From: CAYSRC01 sp964433495
GTDB lineage: Bacteria; Bacillota; Clostridia; Oscillospirales; Ruminococcaceae
Direction: 5' to 3'
Length of the DNA: 64,000 bases
NCBI GenBank assembly: GCA_964433495.1
Contig: CAYSRC010000001.1
Location: 93,027-157,026 of the forward strand
Positions within the stretch are counted from its first letter, which is position 1. The number at the start of each line of letters is the position of its first letter. Position numbers and translations under genes: made by a program. Under the pieces are notes generated by a model. The model saw only the letters and a list, made by a program, of their open reading frames with translations, did no database searches and had not been told where the DNA came from. Positions 61,052 through 64,000 of this stretch are shown here, piece by piece.

Positions 61052-63214
61052 ATGGCATTGACCAAAGTTGTGTTCCCCGGGCTCGGCATCGAGCTCGAGG
61101 TGGGCAGGGTGGCCTTCAGGATAGGCGATTTCCCTGTCTATTGGTACGGGATACTCATCGGTGTGGGTGTCCTGCTCGCGCTGTGGTACGCGCTTGCGCG
61201 CTCACGCGAGTTCGGCATAGACTCCGACAGGATGCTCGACGTTGTCCTGGTGGGCGTCATCGCGGGTGTGGTCGGTTCAAGGCTCTACTACGTCGCCTTT
61301 GCGGCCCCCGGTGAGTTCACCTCCCTCGCCGATGTCTTCGACATCAGAAAGGGCGGCGTCGCGTTTTACGGCGCCGTCATCTTCGCCGCGCTTGCGGGCG
61401 TGATCATGTGCCCGCTTCGCAGGGTGAAGCTGCTGCCGATGCTCGACCTGACCTCGATAGGGTTCCTCATCGGGCAGGGCATCGGGCGGTGGGGCAACTT
61501 TGTCAACCAGGAGTGCTTCGGCGTCAACACGACGCTGCCCTGGGGCATGACGAGCGACACCGTCAGCTCGTACCTCACCATGCACGCGGCCGACATTGCA
61601 GAGCACGGCATGACGGTCGACCCGTCGCTGCCCGTCCACCCGACCTTTTTGTACGAGTCGCTGTGGTGCCTTCTCGGTTTTGTGCTGTTAAGTGTTTATG
61701 TCAAGCGCCGCAGGTTTGACGGCGAGATAGGGCTCATCTACCTCGCGTGGAACGGCGCGATGCGGGCGGTCATCGAAGGGCTTCGCACCGACAGCCTCTA
61801 TATCGGCAGGCTGCGTGTCTCGCAGCTGTTGGGCGCGCTTATGGCGATCGCCGCGGTGGCGGTCATCATCGTCGTGCGTGCAAAGCAGCGCCGCTCGGGC
61901 GACCCCGCCTATCTCATGCCGTGGGGGCACACCGACAAGGCAAAGGCCGAGCTCGACGAGCTCGAGCGCCTGAGAAAGGACAAAAAGTCCGCGGTCAAGG
62001 TGTCCGAGAAAGCGGATGAAGGGGCCGAGGCGTCCGACGAGGGCGGGGAGAAGACCGAGACAGCCGAGGCGGCGGAGAAAAAAGAGACCGCCGAAACGAA
62101 AGAGGACGGCGGCAAACCCGAAGCCGTCGAAGAGACGGAGAAGAAGGGTGTCGAAACGGCGGCGGAGGCCGAGGGCGAAAGGGTCGTCGATGACAAGGCG
62201 AATGCCGACGAGTCCCGGACTGCCGAGGCGGCGGAGAAAAAAGAGGCACCGGGAAGGGAAGAGGAGGCCGGAGCCGCAGAGGACGCCGAGGGTGCGAAGA
62301 GCGCGGAAATCCCCAAAGCTGCCGACACGGCGCAGGAGAAGAAACCCGAAAAGGCGGCGGATTCGGACGGCAAAGAGACTGCCGAGACGGCGAAAAAACC
62401 CGCAAGGGGCAGAAAAACGGCGAAAAGCGCGGCGAAGCTTGCCGCGGACGCCGTGAAGATACTCGGGAGCGTCGACGTCGCGGCGGAGCCCGAGGGGAAA
62501 ACCGACGCGAAGACCGAGGCGCAGGCGGCCGAGAACGGCGCGCCGGAAAAGAATCGGAGAACACGGCCCGAGCCCGAGGCGGTCTCGACGGACGGGGAGA
62601 CCGCGGAGGCCGACGGCAAGGCGGGCGCGAAGGCCGAGGAGAAAGCCCCCGAAAGGGCGCAGACGGCCGAAGAGGGCACGCGGGATAAAGAGCAGGCCGC
62701 ACAGACCGAGCCCGAGAAAAAGGCCGCGGACGAAAAGCCCGCAGCCAAGTCGGGGACAAAGTCGGGAAGCGGCAGGAAAAAAACGACCTCTGCGGCGAAG
62801 ACGTCGGGCGGCAGGACTGCCGCCTCGACCCCGGGGGGCAAAAAGACCGGGGCGAAAAAGACGGCCGCCGCAAAGGACGCCGACGGCGCGAACGGCGGCG
62901 AGACAGCCGGAAAGAGCGCGGGCGGCGGGACGGCGAGCGTCGAGAGCAAGTCCGCAGCCCAAAGGAGCGGGTCGTCCCCGAAGGGCGGCGCGGCGTCCAA
63001 GAGCGGCGGCAAAAAAAGCGCCGCAAAGGGCGCGTCGGCCCGAAAGACCGCGTCCGGCCCGGAGGGCGGCGCAAAGGCCGACGCGGCCGATGACGCAAAG
63101 CCAAAGCCCGCGCGCAAGCGCACGGCCGCCTCGAGCGCAAAGGGCAAAAAGACGGCGGACACCGCAGCAGCCGCGAAGGACACGCCGCCCGCCGACGGCA
63201 GCGACAAGGCTTGA
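61052..63214 (+). CDS. lgt: Prolipoprotein diacylglyceryl transferase with a 420-residue charged tail
   Basis: Residues 1 to about 285 are a complete Lgt: membrane helices, GGVAFYGAV, the signature GIGRWGNFVNQECFG and HPTFLYESLW. It attaches diacylglycerol to lipobox cysteines. After the last helix (about 262-284) comes about 420 residues made almost entirely of Ala, Lys, Glu, Gly, Thr, Asp and Ser. It is acidic first (about 310-440), then Ala/Lys-rich and basic toward the end, like a histone H1-type tail. Known Lgt proteins end shortly after the last helix. The tail is presumably cytoplasmic. Confidence 0.93.
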   Translation: MALTKVVFPGLGIELEVGRVAFRIGDFPVYWYGILIGVGVLLALWYALARSREFGIDSDRMLDVVLVGVIAGVVGSRLYYVAFAAPGEFTSLADVFDIRKGGVAFYGAVIFAALAGVIMCPLRRVKLLPMLDLTSIGFLIGQGIGRWGNFVNQECFGVNTTLPWGMTSDTVSSYLTMHAADIAEHGMTVDPSLPVHPTFLYESLWCLLGFVLLSVYVKRRRFDGEIGLIYLAWNGAMRAVIEGLRTDSLYIGRLRVSQLLGALMAIAAVAVIIVVRAKQRRSGDPAYLMPWGHTDKAKAELDELERLRKDKKSAVKVSEKADEGAEASDEGGEKTETAEAAEKKETAETKEDGGKPEAVEETEKKGVETAAEAEGERVVDDKANADESRTAEAAEKKEAPGREEEAGAAEDAEGAKSAEIPKAADTAQEKKPEKAADSDGKETAETAKKPARGRKTAKSAAKLAADAVKILGSVDVAAEPEGKTDAKTEAQAAENGAPEKNRRTRPEPEAVSTDGETAEADGKAGAKAEEKAPERAQTAEEGTRDKEQAAQTEPEKKAADEKPAAKSGTKSGSGRKKTTSAAKTSGGRTAASTPGGKKTGAKKTAAAKDADGANGGETAGKSAGGGTASVESKSAAQRSGSSPKGGAASKSGGKKSAAKGASARKTASGPEGGAKADAADDAKPKPARKRTAASSAKGKKTADTAAAAKDTPPADGSDKA

Positions 63215-63252
63215 TCGCCCCCGCATTGCGGCAGGTTTTTTATATCAAACAA

Positions 63253-63285
63253 AAAGGACGCCCCGCGAAAAGCGGGGCGTCCTTT
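63253..63285 (+). terminator. Terminator after lgt
   Basis: AAAGGACGCCCCGC pairs perfectly with GCGGGGCGTCCTTT over GAAAA, a classic intrinsic terminator. It lies 38 bp past the lgt stop. Confidence 0.85.
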
Positions 63286-63329
63286 GTACTCTCGGCCGCC
63301 CTTTGCATGCGAAACCGAACGACTTGGCG

Positions 63330-63581
63330 CTATTCTTCATAGTCGAGCGCCTTGTCCTTGAACAGGGGGCTCGCCCAAAAGCGATGAAAAGGGACCCCGA
63401 GCCCCTGACACAGCCTTTTTATCGTCCCGACGCCGGTGTTTTTTATCGTCGGCGGATCGGACAGCATGGCGTCGACGGTGCTGTGGTGCACACCCGACCG
63501 CTCGGCAAGCTTGTTTGAGCTCATCTTCTTTTCGGCCATGAGCTCCTTTACCCGTTCGCACACCGCCTGCTGCGCCGTCAT
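63330..63581 (-). CDS. Small XRE-type repressor
   Basis: The 83-residue protein is almost entirely an HTH_3 domain (VKELMAEKKMSSNKLAERSGVHHSTVDAMLSDPPTIKNTGVGTIKRLCQGLGV). The ATG at 63581 has GGAGG 8 nt upstream. Operator-like palindromes lie between it and the divergent lipoprotein gene, so autoregulation and control of that gene are likely (inference). Confidence 0.85.
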   Translation of the reverse strand: MTAQQAVCERVKELMAEKKMSSNKLAERSGVHHSTVDAMLSDPPTIKNTGVGTIKRLCQGLGVPFHRFWASPLFKDKALDYEE

Positions 63582-63596
63582 ACACCCATCCTCCCC

Positions 63597-63659
63597 GCGG
63601 ATATACCCGCAAGAAAAGTATAGGGTACGCCCCATGGATTTATCGCGGTTATATCCGCG
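63597..63659. promoter_or_regulatory. Pair of similar palindromes in the XRE/lipoprotein divergent gap
   Basis: GCGGATATACCCGC (63597-63610) and CGCGGTTATATCCGCG (63644-63659) share GCGG-ATAT-type half-sites. One lies just upstream of the XRE start and the other about 9 bp before the -35 of the lipoprotein promoter. They suit a dimeric XRE repressor. Confidence 0.5.
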
Positions 63660-63667
63660 AAAAATGC

Positions 63668-63695
63668 TTGACTTTGCGCAAAACGGGGATATTAT
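63668..63695 (+). promoter_or_regulatory. Promoter of the terminal lipoprotein gene
   Basis: TTGACT (63668-63673), a 16-bp spacer and TATTAT (63690-63695), about 60 bp before the TTG start. Confidence 0.6.
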
Positions 63696-63755
63696 TTTTG
63701 TGAGATCACATTTCGGCCGTTATCCTTTGGCCGAATGGGGAAAGGGAGAGTTGCT

Positions 63756-64000
63756 TTGAAAAGGGTTCTGATTGCTTTTGTTTTGGTCCTGTGCCTCGCG
63801 CTCGGTCTGTCGGGCTGCGGCGTCGAGATTTCATCGGCGGCGCCGAGCCCGCCGCCATGCTGGCAAAAGGTGGGGAGATAAGGCTTGAGCCCGTCTACGA
63901 CGCCGAAAAAGAGGCGAAGCCCGACGAGATGCAAAAGGCCGTCGAGAGGCTTGTGCCCGTGTGGTCGAGCAGCGACGAGACGGTCGCGACGGTGGACGAA
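63756..64000 (+). pseudogene. Lipoprotein gene with an apparent frameshift, cut by the window edge
   Basis: TTG 63756 (GGGAGAG 7 nt upstream) opens a signal peptide MKRVLIAFVLVLCLALGLSG with lipobox LSGC, but the frame stops after 41 residues at 63881. Another frame, open from about 63800, reads RDFIGGAEPAAMLAKGGEIR and continues to the edge with PVWSSSDETVATVDE, which looks like the start of a Big_2 Ig-like domain. A one-base deletion between about 63815 and 63840 would explain both, either a real mutation or an assembly error. Confidence 0.55.

Noticed and set aside
61688..63252. Leftward frames opposite the lgt tail (Arg/Leu/Phe-rich and Ser/Ala/Phe-rich)
   Set aside because: They are the antisense of the Ala/Lys/Glu codon repeat and have no ribosome site or motifs.
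1..64000. tRNA or rRNA genes
   Set aside because: I scanned gaps by eye for a TTCGA-type T loop with acceptor pairing and found none; a tRNAscan run would settle it.

Overview
The window is about 64 kb of high-GC DNA that reads as a chromosomal segment of a spore-forming, gut-type Clostridia, most like Oscillospirales. The pointers are a PASTA-domain Ser/Thr kinase, a SpoIIQ-like M23 protein, paired glgC/glgD, the DapL lysine route, a T-box in front of alaS, a vanG-type cluster and intergenic repeats of the kind I recall from gut Firmicutes. No phage, insertion sequence, CRISPR array, rRNA or tRNA is visible. Taxonomy is inferred from gene content only. Layout, left to right. 1-4.4 kb: end of a PASTA kinase, a P-loop ATPase and a GH13 alpha-glucosidase. 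4.4-5.5 kb: a repeat-filled gap. 5.5-10.6 kb: leftward genes for an FAD oxidoreductase, GtrA, AsnA, a TIGR01906 membrane protein and QueH. 11-16 kb: class A PBP and the KtrB/KtrA potassium system. 16.6-21 kb: HflX, an MBL hydrolase, DapF and DapL. 21-24 kb: a B12-binding, glutamate-mutase-E-like protein paired with an opine-dehydrogenase-like enzyme behind a strong promoter, a palindrome and a structured leader. 24.6-30.8 kb: a leftward vanR-vanS / vanW-vanG-vanXY-(NhaC) cluster without vanT. 31-38 kb: SpoIIQ-like M23 protein and the glgB-glgC-glgD-glgA operon. 38-45 kb: ArsC/Spx-like protein, AAG glycosylase, two unusual XRE regulators, an MFS carrier and two paralogous lipoproteins. 45-54 kb: alanine T-box, alaS, HIT protein, phosphoribosyltransferase, ComEC, HolA, a Toprim/DUF4093 protein and a membrane-anchored HTH protein. 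55-64 kb: malQ, lysC with an elaborate leader, two M16 peptidases, Lgt with a giant charged tail, an XRE repressor and a frameshifted lipoprotein gene at the edge. Functionally the genes cover cell-wall synthesis and glycopeptide-type target modification, glycogen and alpha-glucan metabolism, lysine/diaminopimelate synthesis, potassium homeostasis and translation. The most unusual content is (a) dispersed multi-hairpin repeats with fixed loops and compensating stems, sitting in four of the six convergent gene gaps, (b) the B12-like/opine dehydrogenase pair, (c) the vanG cluster with an NhaC-family transporter where vanT is expected, (d) an XRE protein with an exact 28-residue solenoid repeat and (e) the Lgt tail.
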